64,000 bases of DNA from Monodelphis domestica (GCF_027887165.1 NC_077228.1:421989207-422053206), one strand, 5' to 3'. Positions 34,501-44,800 are shown, counted from the stretch's first letter. Numbers and translations: made by a program. Notes: generated by a model from the sequence alone, not told the origin.

Positions 34501-34748
34501 AAGAGCGTAAGGTCAGTGAAGCACTTTTCCGTATAATTGTGATGAGAAAAGCAGCAGAAGAGAAGGGAAAGGGAATGGAAAGGCTTTGTCTAAGTCTTTG
34601 TAATAATGTTAGTCATTGTCATTATGTCCTTGTGCAGGAACGCAGAATGGAGAAGAAAGCCAACAGATTAGCCTTCAAGTTGGAAAAAAGAAGACAAGAA
34701 AGAGAGTTACTCAACTTGAAACAGAATGTTGCTGGTCTGAAGCTCTGA
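22535..34748 (+). CDS. LTV1: LTV1, ribosome biogenesis factor, complete (11 coding exons, 465 aa)
   Basis: LTV1 is an assembly factor of the small (40S) ribosomal subunit. In yeast and human it binds pre-40S particles near uS3/eS10, shuttles between nucleus and cytoplasm, and is released after phosphorylation by casein kinase 1. Joining the exons at 22535-22537, 25601-25732, 27720-27878, 29589-29676, 31126-31267, 31571-31814, 32189-32316, 33625-33761, 34100-34152, 34311-34511 and 34638-34748 gives 1398 bases, all phases consistent, coding 465 residues; human LTV1 has 475. Visible parts: basic N-terminus (residues 3-13), conserved F-F-D-D-D-Y-D-Y-L near 61-69, acidic runs near 131-160, 180-203 and 311-327, conserved F-T-D-Y-S-I-T-S-S-V-M near 231-241, and a long basic, probably helical C-terminus (about 408-465). 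The acceptor of exon 6 and the ATG-only first exon are notable. No disabling change is seen. Confidence 0.95.
22905..23510 (+). repeat. L2 LINE 3' region with AT-rich insert
   Basis: 'cacttcagggcttcctctta', 'aaagcccttaaaaatcc', and the end 'gcacaatgcctggcacatag' are typical of L2. Positions 23270-23360 are an AT low-complexity stretch. Confidence 0.65.
23520..23787 (-). repeat. MIR/THER-like SINE, minus strand
   Basis: 'tgtgccaagcactgtgctaa', 'tttgatcctcacaacatcc', 'gaggaaactgaggcagatag', and a closing 'cacccacctgcccc'. Confidence 0.75.
24624..24842 (-). repeat. tRNA-derived SINE, minus strand, with 13-bp target duplication
   Basis: gagaatgttttta is repeated exactly at 24624-24636 and 24830-24842. 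Between them the SINE runs tail first (aaacccttactttctgtctt) to its head (gagctacccagctgcccc). The perfect duplication and good match mark a fairly young insertion. Confidence 0.9.
24955..25130 (-). repeat. MIR/THER-like SINE fragment, minus strand
   Basis: 'gcactttaaagtttgtaaaa', 'tttgatcctcacagaaacc', 'cacattttacag' in order. Confidence 0.55.
25601..25732 (+). CDS. LTV1: LTV1 coding exon 2
   Basis: Residues 2-45, phase 0 at both ends, ending CAG-AAA before GTAAGT. Strongly conserved with human (A-V-S-F-H-L-V-H-R-S-Q-R-D-P-L-A-A-D). Confidence 0.97.
25808..26030 (-). repeat. MIR/THER-like SINE, minus strand
   Basis: 'tttacaaagaactttatata', then 'gaggaaaccaagactcaaat', 'tgcccagggtcataaaact', in antisense MIR order. 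Confidence 0.55.
26334..26635 (-). mobile_element. Solo LTR fossil, ERV1-like (family A), minus strand
   Basis: Begins TGTAA and ends TTACA. Its reverse complement follows the LTR at 2584-2905 along its whole length, including the shared stretches 'acttcaatccccaga' and 'ttgatttctaataat' and an AATAAA signal. The flanking bases match only partly. It is a solo element with no viral genes. Confidence 0.7.
27105..27350 (-). repeat. MIR/THER-like SINE, minus strand, diverged
   Basis: 'tttagataataatgcac', 'cacaactgcctgaagtaggt', 'caaggtcatatagcta' in antisense order. Confidence 0.45.
27720..27878 (+). CDS. LTV1: LTV1 coding exon 3
   Basis: Residues 46-98. Begins R-E-D-E-E-R-R-A-E-Q-R-K-Y after an ACATCACAG acceptor and ends T-L-L-I-P before GTAAGG. 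It includes the conserved F-F-D-D-D-Y-D-Y-L-Q-H-L-K-E-P-S-G-P-S. Confidence 0.96.
27879..29588 (+). other. LTV1: LTV1 intron 3
   Basis: 27900-28780 shows no clear feature. 28990-29520 is repeat-derived: a CR1/L3-like start ('ggaaaggattctagagacc', 'aatccaacctcctgttc') followed by a purine-rich repeat with 'tttgggacacttacagttcg' and 'agtgagacatccaaatagag', similar in kind to 25430-25560 and 52320-52500. Confidence 0.75.
29589..29676 (+). CDS. LTV1: LTV1 coding exon 4
   Basis: Residues 99-127 plus the first base of Gly128. Matches human G-I-K-L-P-S-S-V-F-A-S-E-F-E-E-D-V-G exactly across that stretch. Confidence 0.97.
29792..30030 (+). repeat. tRNA-derived marsupial SINE, nearly intact, with target duplication
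   Basis: tttatatcatt flanks it at 29792-29802 and 30020-30030. The head 'gggggcagctgggtggctta' and tail 'gattctaagacagaagg' make this the best-preserved copy of the family in the window and a good reference for the others. Confidence 0.92.
30530..30745 (+). repeat. SINE with 'ccaatgaaatcacagg' type tail
   Basis: 'aagcagcatagcacagtata' at the head and 'aacagtgaaatcacagttc' at the tail. Confidence 0.55.
31126..31267 (+). CDS. LTV1: LTV1 coding exon 5
   Basis: Completes Gly128, then residues 129-174, ending with two bases (TA) of Tyr175 before GTATGT. Very acidic, with conserved L-D-F-D-P-D-I-V-A-A-L-D-D-D-F-D-F-D. Reading on without splicing meets a stop at once (ATA TAG). Confidence 0.95.
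31268..31570 (+). other. LTV1: LTV1 intron 5
   Basis: Short intron of 303 bases. Contains 'aatcatagaattttagaact', a CR1/L3- or MIR-like scrap at about 31340-31480. Confidence 0.8.
31571..31814 (+). CDS. LTV1: LTV1 coding exon 6
   Basis: The acceptor is the AG at 31569-31570 (CATATAG). Using it gives Y-F-R-R-H-E-D-D-N-D-W, the same length as human Q-K-S-E-N-E-D-D-S-E-W. The AG six bases downstream (TTTTAG) would join TA to G and stop translation. The exon ends D-E-R-F-E-K before GTAACA. Confidence 0.93.
32189..32316 (+). CDS. LTV1: LTV1 coding exon 7
   Basis: Residues 257-298 plus two bases of Asn299. Conserved D-D-D-E-I-G-A-L-D-N-A-E-L-E-G and R-L-Q-E-V-L-N-D-Y-Y-K-E-K-A. Donor GTATGT. Confidence 0.96.
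32317..33624 (+). other. LTV1: LTV1 intron 7
   Basis: Contains a plus-strand MIR/THER-like SINE at about 32785-33000 ('ataaaatggggataataata', 'aggtgctttgcaaac') and an antisense MIR scrap at 33280-33400. 32330-32780 shows nothing recognisable. Confidence 0.8.
32785..33000 (+). repeat. MIR/THER-like SINE, plus strand
   Basis: Head 'catgcagcagatagaatatt', core 'gggcaagtcatctcc', tail 'atggggataataatagc' and 'gtgctttgcaaacttt'. Confidence 0.7.
33625..33761 (+). CDS. LTV1: LTV1 coding exon 8
   Basis: Completes Asn299, then residues 300-344 and one base of Ser345. The acceptor has a weak pyrimidine stretch (CAACCAAAAG), but the translation C-V-K-L-D-T-L-E-P-L-E-D matches human C-V-K-L-N-T-L-E-P-L-E-D. 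Donor GTAAGT. Confidence 0.95.
34100..34152 (+). CDS. LTV1: LTV1 coding exon 9
   Basis: Completes Ser345, then residues 346-362 (T-Y-S-N-L-Y-N-H-P-Q-L-I-K). Acceptor CTTTTTTAG, donor GTATGC. Confidence 0.96.
34311..34511 (+). CDS. LTV1: LTV1 coding exon 10
   Basis: Residues 363-429, phase 0 both ends. Conserved I-S-S-K-T-G-I-P-L-N-V-L-P and the basic A-R-K-Q-A-I-K-E-E-R-K. Acceptor TCTTTTCCAG, donor GTCAGT. Confidence 0.97.
34638..34748 (+). CDS. LTV1: LTV1 coding exon 11 (last)
   Basis: Residues 430-465 and TGA at 34746-34748. Ends N-V-A-G-L-K-L, human N-V-E-G-L-K-L. The run of Lys, Arg and Glu suggests a charged helix. Confidence 0.97.
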   Translation, partial: ERRMEKKANRLAFKLEKRRQERELLNLKQNVAGLKL

Positions 34749-35250
34749 TGATATCATCTATTACAATTTGGCACCTTGGGCTGACTGAACTTATAATCTC
34801 TGAAAACAAACAGCTAGATGTTCAAACAAGTGCTCTGTGGGGTAGTTGTGCTGGCAGCCATTATGGCTTACTGCATTTATAACATGCTGTATAGTAAAAT
34901 GACCACCAAGATTGTTGATTTGGTGGAATACCTGGGCAACACCACAATGTTCATACTACAATGGCCATTCCAAAAAGAAATTGTCCTTTGGCACATTATG
35001 ACTTTGGGCTTCTTTTGTGGACTCTTTGCAGAGTATTCCTTTTCAGACTGAAATATCGGGAAACAAAACTGATTCTCCTGCCAGTTAACAGGAACTATAG
35101 GGAAAAGCAAGTGTGTGGATTATTTCATACCAACACTTCATACATAAACATCTTTTTGCAAATATTAGATTAATTTGATTTGATATGCAGATTTTTATTT
35201 CCCAAAAAGCCAATAGTTTTACATCAATAAAGTGTTTATAGGTATTTTGT
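34749..35250 (+). other. LTV1: LTV1 3' UTR
   Basis: About 500 bases, unique, with AATAAA at 35226-35231. The overlapping ORFs at 34818-35173 are not supported by codon pattern or similarity. Confidence 0.75.
35226..35231 (+). terminator. LTV1: LTV1 poly(A) signal
   Basis: AATAAA followed 3-20 bases later by a GT-rich stretch (gtgtttataggtattttgt), 478 bases after the stop. Confidence 0.75.
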
Positions 35251-35795
35251 CAAATAACATTTGATTAAAGAAAGTTTAAATTGATGATATTTGCACTCTT
35301 GAATGTTCTTGACAGCATTTCCCTACCCTGACATTACATCTAAGTGGGTTGATAAGAAAAAGTGGTCTGATAGAGTTTAGCTTTGTAAAATCCCAGACTT
35401 GCTCTAATATTCAGTGAACTTTCTTCTGAGTATCCTTATGTAGGGAAGATGTAATTTGTAATCAATTTACACAGTTTGCTTTGATTTAAGATAAGAAATT
35501 TGCTCTTTTTATAATTTTAGCTGAATGAAGAGCTGGTAAATGTAGAAATGGATATTTGGGGAAATCAGTTTTCTGGTTTTTGTTGTTCTCCCTTTAAATC
35601 CTATCCCATTTTGTAAGATTCCTGGGATTGTAGTCATAATTGTCAATTATTTGGTAGCCAGTGACTCGTCACTGACTTGGCTGCAAAACATTTGGTAATG
35701 ATAATTTCTTCATCTGTCCTAACACGTAATCAACATGTTAGCTATAACTGTTGTGTAAATCTGTGTTTAGCAAATCAATGGGAGTGATGAACGGA
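35250..35795 (+). promoter_or_regulatory. ZC2HC1B: LTV1-ZC2HC1B intergenic gap, likely ZC2HC1B promoter
   Basis: Only about 545 bases part the LTV1 cleavage region from the ZC2HC1B start. It is CpG-poor. A dyad AGTGAC-TC-GTCACT lies at 35660-35673, about 125 bases before the start codon, and resembles a CRE/AP-1 type site with a spacer. No TATA box is obvious. Promoter function is inferred from position. Confidence 0.45.
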
Positions 35796-35823
35796 ATGCT
35801 TGGGAACGAACCATTTCCATCAG
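35796..35823 (+). CDS. ZC2HC1B: ZC2HC1B coding exon 1
   Basis: M-L-G-N-E-P-F-P-S plus the G of Asp10, then GTGAAT donor. Same length and phase as the human first exon. Found by reasoning, not by ORF length; RNA evidence would settle the start among the three in-frame ATGs. Confidence 0.7.
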
Positions 35824-38800
35824 GTGAATAGCATTTGATGTCTAAAACTTTAGCATTATGTTTCATAGCTAACTAGCTTTACCAGTGAGATTCTCATTTT
35901 GTTTTCCAAAGGAGGCATCATGGTGCAGTGGAAAGAATTTTGTATTTAGAGTCAGACATTAGTTCAAATCACTACTTGTATGACCTTAGTCAAATCACTT
36001 TAACTCTAGGCCTCAGTTTCCTCATCTGTAGAAAGAGGGGGTTAGACTAGGTGACCTAAGGGCCCTTATAGCTCTAACTATGATCTATTTAATGGATTTT
36101 ATCTTTATAAGCCATAGTTTTGGTAGTTATTAATTTGAGCTATGTGTCAACACTATAATTACATGCAATCAGAATTTATTCAAGAGTTTGTGGAGAAAGC
36201 CACTGATATAGTAGGTGTCATATATACATATATATGTTACATATATATGTAGTAGAAACTCAATAAAAATTTGATAACTAAATCTTTAAGAGTCAAACTA
36301 GGAAGCCCATATTTTAAATCAATGTGAATGGAAAAGGATTGGCTCATAGAGAAATCATATAGTCTGATCCCTTTTTTCAGATAAAGAACAGGAAAATGAA
36401 GTACTTGTCCATGATTACATAGCCAGGTAATGGCAGAACTAGAATCCATGTCTCTTGATTTTCCGAGTAAGTTACTCTTCCACTGGCAGAAGCCGTCCTA
36501 AAGAAGTGCTTGTGTGTTAACTAAAGAAAGGAGCTACCAAGTTAATTGAAAACAATTTCTCAAACCAAAAAAGGTCATGTAGATATTTGTTCTAATTCCC
36601 AGCAAATTTGTCTTGTGGGCTTCTAATTTCATTATTTTTGAACTGAATATTTTGAATATGTTAATAATAGGACACTGTTGAGCTAAGACCAGAGATCAAA
36701 TATTAATATAGAATAAATGCTGTTTAACTTACACCATAAATTTCTGTCTGTAAAACCTCAACCTAACGAGGAGCAAAATAGTCCAATTCTGATTTTGCAG
36801 AGCCATATATTCTTCCATGACATTTTGAAAAATAGAACTAGTGTAGCAATACTATGATGATTAAGGTCATCGTCAACAGATATTAATATGTTTATTAGTA
36901 TGTACTGGAAATACAAAAATGTTGAAGGCAAAGTCAACCATCAAGGGGCTTCACTGTCTCCTTTGGGACGTAGATATGTGCATATACAGTTATGTATATA
37001 TGTATATATCTTATCTAGAGAGATGTATATATATACACACACACACATTAAAAAGCACATGCTGTGCTGGATTATTAGTCAGGTACTAAACGAAAATACC
37101 AAATGCTTTCGGAGCATAAATCCAATGTCCTGCCAAAGTTGGAGACTTTCGTAGGAACTGGGTGAGTCTTGAAGGAAGGGTAGAATCGCCTTAGCAGACA
37201 GGCATTTCAGGCCAAGGGAGTGAAAGGCGGGGAAGAAAAAAGGAATGTATGGCCTCTCAAGGGATATGGTAAAAGGAGTTAGTACTTTATCATTTCAGCA
37301 ATTTCTATAATTAAGACCACCGCTTCAAAGACTTCTTAATACCTTTACTATTGTAGCCGTCAAATCCTTGGTAATAAAGACCTCTTTGGTCCTCTGTGAT
37401 GTCCGATAGCTACACACCCACCATTGTGATGTCCTTAGGAAACTCCTTAAGTGAAAGTGCTGCTCAGAAGGACCACTTCTTTATTGAAATGTTAAAATTC
37501 GGTCCTTTACATAGTTACTTTGTGGTCTGATTGGCTGTTCTGCCACACTCGGATTAATTATAGATAAAAGTGGATGACCGGTTAATGGTTAATGGCCCTA
37601 GTGACCCTGAAGCAGCAATGGTCCAGAGTTCCTTCTGGGGCAAGAAACATTGGGCCTGCTAGTCCCTTTGGTTTCTACTTGGGTTGCTCACAATTGGATG
37701 AGAAAAATACCTTCTTCCCTACTTTACTGAGACCTTATAGAGATGATCTATGTAGATCTGATACAACTGCTCCCAGAGATATCTTTGGTTCCATGCCAAA
37801 GAGAATTTTTTGTAAGAAACTAGCACAGCTATCTGTCTCAGTGGATGAAGAGCCAGGCCTAGAGGTGGGAGGTCCTGGGTTCAAATGTGGCCTCAGACAC
37901 TTTCTACTGTGTGACCCCGGGCAAGTCACTTAACCCCTATTGCCTAGCCCTTACCACATTAATGCTCTTGGAACTAATACACAGCATTGATTTTAAGATG
38001 GAAGGAAGGTTTAAAAAAAACCTAGTGCTGTACCCCCAGTCTCAACCAGGCTTAGCCATCTTCCTCTAGCACTATGCAGCCAAATTACATACAGTTCCAA
38101 ATTCCTTCACATTCCTTTGGTTGCTGCAACTGTGGCACTATGGATGTTTGCAGAGATAGGGAAGGAGTCAATGATAGGAAGAGATGGAAATCAGCCTTTA
38201 GAGGCCCCTAAATTCAAGTCAAACTATTTGCTAAATGAATTAAAATTTGGTCTAAAATGTCTTTTTTTTTAATTAGCATAATGCTTCTTTATTAAGTCTG
38301 GAAACTTCCACAATATTTTGCAATATTCTCAACATGTAAAAAAGTCAAATGCTAAAATAGTAGTGGATTGTTGTTATTTTACATAATTAGAAACAGCAAA
38401 TTCACATAAAATTTCTTTTTTAAAGGTTTCTTTTTTTATTTTTTCAGGTTATATGTTTCATGTACCACTTCGATCTGTGATATTATTGATATTGGAACAC
38501 CCCCTAACAATGCAAATTAAAAGACATCAATACATTTTACATTCACAGTCTAGAGTTGATAACCTCCTGTAAATCCTATTAAGGAATAGAGTCTACCCTA
38601 TATTAAATGTACTAAACGTTTTCCTCTAGATCTCTTGGCGTTGTAGGGGAACCCTTGCTCTTGCCATATGTCCAGCCTACTTCCTTTTCTGCTCTTTGTT
38701 TTTAAGTTCTCTTTTATCCCACTTCTTGTGAACATTTGGTAATATGGTGCAGCCAATTTATGCCCACCATGTGTCTCTCCATTGATCTGCTACCTTAATT

Positions 38801-41800
38801 CATTGAATATTTGGAGTTCCATAATTCACAACTATTTAACAACACTACGAGTATATTAGTGATTATGGGGGTACAGGGGTACAGCCCTTTATTTCAGGTA
38901 GAAACTTGTCATTGAAAAAAAAACAAAAACATTGCAATTTCCCAACTACAGTCCAGCCTGTTGTGTTCAATGTGATATAATGGCTACAAGTGTTGACTTT
39001 GAAGCCAGGAACATGTGGATTCATGGTCTGTCTCTGACAAATACCAGCTGGGCAAGTGCAGAAATTCCCTGTACCAGTGAAATCAAAGATCGAGTCCCCA
39101 TCCCTGCTCTTTCTTATATTACACTTTTCCTTTCCACTTCACAGAAATGTGGAAATACTTTGGTAAACACTTCAGAATTCCTAGAGTCATTTTTGACTCA
39201 CTCATCCCCTATTTTTAATGAGCCATTGTTCCATTGATTTGAGATAATAACAAAGATGTCTTTCATCTTCATTTCTGCTGGAACCCCCTTCATCCATGGC
39301 ACTCCATCACTATCTCATACTTAGATTACTGCAGTTCTTGGCTTAAAGGGTTTTCCTGCCAATCTCTTTGCTTTTCCAATGCACACTGCATCCCAGAAAA
39401 TTTCCATTTTCTCCATGGCACAAGAACCTCCGGTGGCTCTCTACTTCACTAAATCCAGTTCTTCTGCCTGGTTTTCAAAGCTTCTTATGACCTGGTCCTA
39501 ATCTACTTATATTCAGCCAAATTTCAAACTACTACCCAACAGGAGCTCTCACTGCCAATCAGATGAGCCTTTTTTCTTTCAGTATATCTGTGCCATCTGT
39601 GCATACTCAGTCTCACCCTACATTGTGCCTTTGGTGGCACTACTAACCTGCGGAGCCCTGACAGTTTTTCCAACTCCAAACTCCATCCCCTTCTTCAAGG
39701 CTCATCTCTACTCCCACTTCACTGAAGCCTTCCCTGACTGCTTCAGACCACAATCTCTCATTTCTCTGAATTCCTGCAGCTCTTTCCGTTTATATAGCAT
39801 ATTAGATCATTATAAAAGCATCAGAGCTGGAAAGTGACTTCAGTTACTCAGGTCAGCTCCCCCCCCTTTTTTTAATAGAGAAAACCAAGGCTCAAAGAGG
39901 CTAAATAAATGATTTGCAGCTAGCTGGTCCAGTAAATAGAGCACTAGATCTAGAGTCAGGTCCACTGAAGAAGGAACCAGCAGACCATTCCAGTCACAAA
40001 ACTCCCCTGGACAATAACATCTACAGGGTCCTGATGAGTCAAACGTGACTGAACAACTGAACAACAAGGTCAAACGGGCATTAAATAAGCAGAGGCAGGA
40101 ATTAAACTCTTGCATATCCAATGATTCCAAATCCTGTTCACTGTACCACACTGCAAAACTCAATTTTCCAGTTCTGGAATTTTATGCTTTGCCTTTAATT
40201 TTGTGTGTATCTCCAAAGGTATTATTAGGCACTTAATTTTAAAATAACCTAAAAATGGAAAAGCAAATAATTATGCCACGGCTGCCTGGGGGCTGTGAAA
40301 TTTGCTTGCTCAGTGAGGTGAGAAGTTCACAATAGCAAAGAAAAACACAGGTGGATCTACAAAGGATCTTTCAGCAAGTAGGAGGTGGGAAGGGAATAAT
40401 ATCAGGCAGTCGTGGGTTGTTCTGTACATCTGTACATCAGTTTCTTTGTGGGCAAGAAATTCTGTGTAACTAACATTTTGTGTCTTTTGAATTTGATACA
40501 GATGGCAATCTGAAGTTATATCGTTGTGATGTCTGTGGGAGAAGTTTTGCACCAGATGTTCTGGTAAAATTAAGACATTTTGTGGATGCGTTTCATTGAA
40601 ATTAAATGAACTGTAATATCATTGTGGAGGAGGCAAAAAATTAAATGCAGATGTGGAAAGGAAAGTAGGATGAGAAGTACAGTCTGCTACTGAAACTAAG
40701 GTGCACTGATACAAATTGGGGTGGCTTCCTTTAAAACAGCAGCAGAGTCCTAAAAATGTCTTTTAGGAGTTGCCACTTTAAAAAAAAAAAAAGGATACCA
40801 GATGGGGATGTGTTGTGGAAAAGCTCTAGGTAAGACCACTGACTAGCCCTTGATAGCTCTTTTTGCTTTTTTTATAGCTAGAATTTGTGGATTTGGGTTT
40901 CAAATCTATTATTTTAAACAATAAAGTGGACTGAGGACTCCCAGAGTCTAGCTTTGTCCAAGACAGGGAGGCAGACTATGAAAAATTGCCTTTGAATTTG
41001 GAGTCAGAGCATGTAGGGTTAAGTCCCAGTTCTATGTTGTTGTTCAGTCAGTTGAGTAGTATCTGACTTCATGACTCCATTTGGGGTTTTCTTGGCAAAG
41101 ATACTGGAGTGATTTACCATTAACTTCTCTAGCTCATTTTGCAGATAAGGAAACTGAGCCCAATTGGATTAAGCAACTTGCCCAGGGTCCCACAGCTCAG
41201 AAGGGTCTGAGGCCAGATTTGAAGTGAGGAAGATGAGTCTCCCTGTCTCTAAGCCTAGTTCTCTATACATTGTGCTAGATTGCTGTCTCTTTGACTTTGG
41301 GCAAATTGCATGATCCTCATTTTCCTCATCTATATCTAATGAAGAAGTTGGACTCCATTTCAGGTTTAAAAATTATTCTGGTTTCCTCATCCATGAGGTT
41401 GAGTAAAAATCCTTATCCCTTCCTATCTCTTGAAGAATGTTTATAGTGATTTTAAGAAGAACTTGCCATTAGAACTCACCATTAAGATCTACTACTCTAA
41501 CGGAAGTTATACCTTTCAAAATGTATTAATCACATTTTATAAAGAATCTGATTTTAATGTGCTTGCCCTAATAAGTAATATATGGGTCTATTACCTTCCC
41601 AGTATCAGAAAGCCAGATGATTAAAAACATCCAAGAGGCTGATATCTTTTTTAAGTTAGAAAGTTTTCAGTAAAGGAAACTGTTTTAATTTAAAAGTTTA
41701 TTGACTAAAAATGATTGAGCCTTGGAACACTGGCTCCAACAAAGGGAGTTGTGACATAAAGTATCTTAAGTAGCTCTTTTCTTTCCAGAATAGTTAACCT

Positions 41801-44800
41801 AAAGCTTGGACCTTCTTAGAGAAAGTGGGGGGTCTTAGATGACCTCTTGAACTCCTTTGATGTACAGTGATATTTAACTTCAAGGGTACAAGTATCTCTT
41901 CTTTTAAATATGCTACATTGTACTAGGAGATATGATATGTTGGAAACTGTGATATACTGGGAAATGTCATGGGCAGAAAGTTGTTGGATTTTAGGTGCTG
42001 CTGGATTGGAAGTCAGGAAGACCTAAACTTTAATCTAACCCAGAAACTTAACAGCTATTTAAACACTGAGCAAGTCATTTAATTTTTCTGAACCTTAGTT
42101 TCCTCCTCTGTAAAAATGGGGCTAATAAGAGCATCTATCATTCTCAGGGTTGTTATGAAAGGACATAGTGTCTATATAACATCTTGATCACCTAAAGTGC
42201 TACATAAATGTGAGCTGTAATTAGGATCATCATCATCATCATCATCATCATCATTACTATTGAATTCCAGTTCCTGCTGACTTGGGAGTCATTGACTAAG
42301 TGACTTCATGGCTTTGTTTTCCTTTCTCCATTTCCCATTTTCTTCTTGGCTAGATGAATGACCTAACCCAGCCAAGTGGTCAATGATTTCTATTGGCTCT
42401 GTAAGGCAGTACTGAACTCTGATGATGTGTTGTCCCTGACCGCTTAGGTCATGTAAGTCCATCTGCATCAACTTCTATTTTCATATGCAATTTTTTTTGG
42501 AATAGGGACACTATTTTAGTGTTGTGCTAGAAACAGAAAGAGAGGTATATATTAGTATAATCCTATAGAGATGTAATAACAGGAATTTTTAAGAGCAGTC
42601 TAAATTTAATAAGGGGATGTATAAATTCTTATACTGAGGGTTCAAGGAAAGCAATTGCCCAAGTGTAGAATGGGAAAGATGGGTCTAGCTCAATATGGCA
42701 GTGTGATAAAGATAAGAACTTGTGATTCCTTTAGTTTAGGGAACTCCTTGATGAGCTAGTTGATGGTCACCTTCTCTTTAACTTATACTCTTAGAGAGTT
42801 TCCTAGAAGTCAAGTAACAGTCCAAGATGGCAGCTTAGTAGCAGAGAAGTTAAGTAACAGTAACTTGCTCAGGGTTACACAACCATTTTGTATCAGAGGT
42901 AAAACTTGAATCCCACATTATAATGGCTTCGAGACCAAGTTTCTATCTACTACAGTACAATGACAATATGTTCTTGCCAAATAAATGTGATCTTGAGCTG
43001 CAGTTGTAGAAGGATAATGCCTAAATCAGGGCCACTGCCTTCATAACGTTTTCCTTGCTTATTCTCCTGTCCCCTACTTACTGCCAAGCAGAAATTGCTC
43101 CTCTCCTCTTTGGTATTGCCTTTGTATTAGCAACAGAGCTTTGCACATAGTAAACACTTAATAAGTGCTCACTCATTCATCATATTCTATTTTGCATTTA
43201 ATTATTTACATGCTTTATATTACCTTAATCAATTATAAGCTCATTGAGAAACAGGGACCACCTCATTTATTTTTAAGCTCTTTAGCACCTGCCACAGTAT
43301 TTTGCACATAAAAGGCATTTAATAAATGCTTTCTGAATTGTATTAAATTGAGGGAAGTAACAGTCCCATTGTACTTTGCCCCAGACAGTCCACTTTGGGG
43401 ATACAGTGTTGATTTCCGGGTGCCCCTTGTAAAGAAATATATTGACAAATGAGCTTCTCCAAAGGCGAGTAATTGCAGTACATATTGAGGTGATGTGAAA
43501 CTCCATCTTCTAAAGGAACTGAGTTAGTTAGCTTGGAGAAGAAAGGACCAGGAAGGCAGGGAGGATATAATTACTCTATATTTATTTGGAGAGCTCTCAT
43601 TTGGAAGTGGGTTTGACTTCCTTTGTATCATTCCAGAAAACAGAACTCCAGGATAGGAGTTAAAGGAAGGCAAGTTAAAGTCCCATATAAGAAAGAATAT
43701 CCTAGCAATTAGAACTGTCCAGCAATGAGATGGAATACCCATCATTAGAGGTGTTCAGACAGATGAGGGATGCCTTCATTACCAGTCAGGGACGTTGTTG
43801 ATGGGAATTCCTATTTCGGGTAGGAGTTCGAATGATACTACTTCTAAAGTTCTTTCTAACTCCAGTAAGCTTCTATTATTTTGAATATGTTGTGTGTTAG
43901 CCTTTCTTATGTTGGAAATCTATACAAACTATGTTCTAATAAAAAACATTGGGGGAAATAGGCCAGCATCCAAAAGACTGGCACATTTGTAAAACCAAGA
44001 TCAACACTGGGATTTGGGAGTGTGAATGGGCATAAAGTATCGGGGTTATTCAGATAAGCCCCATGTAATGGAATGAAAACAATCTTAGTGACTGAGGCCT
44101 TTAACATTCACATTATAATCATCTTTTCTTTTTCCTAGGAAAGGCACGGGCCAATATGCAAAAGACTTTTCAACAAAAAACGTAAGCCTTTCAATTCCTT
44201 GAAGCAAAGATTACAGGGCACTGACATTTTCATGGTCAGAAGGTCTCCCCAAACCAAGGTACCATTTAGTCTTCCCTGTTGTTTTCCAGTGAATGTCTTA
44301 GATATATTCCTATTTATGTTGGTTACTGTACAACATTCAGTTAAGATACTGATGAAAAAGTGCACACGTGAGCCTAGGGTGATTCTTCCTTAATTTGAAG
44401 GCATCAAGAGATACTTTCTTCCCATCTTTTAGTGGGAAGTGGCCCTATTTAAATTCAATGTTGGTGATAGTTCCTTGTAAGTACTATTATGTTTATGACA
44501 CTTTTGAAGAAGCCCCTCTAAAACAATGTTATTTGAATATTTTTCATTATTCTTTTGTTGCTGGCATGAATAATATCCTACCTAACCTAGGGATGTTTCC
44601 AGTAGCTTAAAACAAAAACCCCAAAGCAACCTTTGGATACAAAGCCAAGACCCAACATGAACTCATGTGTATTGCATCTACTAGAGAAAAATAAAAACCA
44701 GGAGAACTCTTTCACTTTGTGATTCCTTTGCTGGTATAATTGAGCCAATGGCAAAATGTAGCATGAAGCTGGAGGGATAGATCTGTGATGTTCAAAAGAA

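Larger units (their letters stand above)
35824..40501 (+). other. ZC2HC1B: ZC2HC1B intron 1
   Basis: Contains MIR-like SINEs (35912-36087, 36340-36500), a copy of the 'cagtccctg' repeat (36880-37260) with a TA/CA tract near 36995-37050, a tRNA SINE (37828-38020), an L2 region (39250-39800) and SINE pieces at 38985-39105 and 39905-40070. About 37390-37820 has LTR-like hints only, and 38230-38930 is unassigned. Confidence 0.8.
40564..44138 (+). other. ZC2HC1B: ZC2HC1B intron 2
   Basis: Holds nested SINEs (40970-41370), a MIR-like SINE ending in an (ATC)n run (42000-42255), an antisense MIR scrap (42790-42960), an L2 3' region (43010-43345) and a minus-strand CR1/L3 fragment (43520-43870). 41380-41990 and 42260-42780 show little. 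Confidence 0.8.

Noticed and set aside
34818-35173. Three overlapping small ORFs after LTV1
   Set aside because: They lie in the LTV1 3' UTR before its poly(A) signal and overlap in different frames.
37425-37547. Possible short LTR (TGTG/CACA ends, CCAAT and poly(A)-like text, minus strand)
   Set aside because: Too short for a full LTR, no clear flanking repeats, and no second copy in the window.
37592-37933. Open frame of 113 codons
   Set aside because: Its second half is a tRNA-derived SINE in the plus orientation and the rest shows no similarity to a known protein.
38932-39237. Open frame of 101 codons
   Set aside because: It overlaps a SINE tail and L2-like sequence, and no splice sites or conserved motif support it.
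39840-40163. Minus-strand open frame of 107 codons
   Set aside because: Runs through an antisense SINE; no homology recognised.
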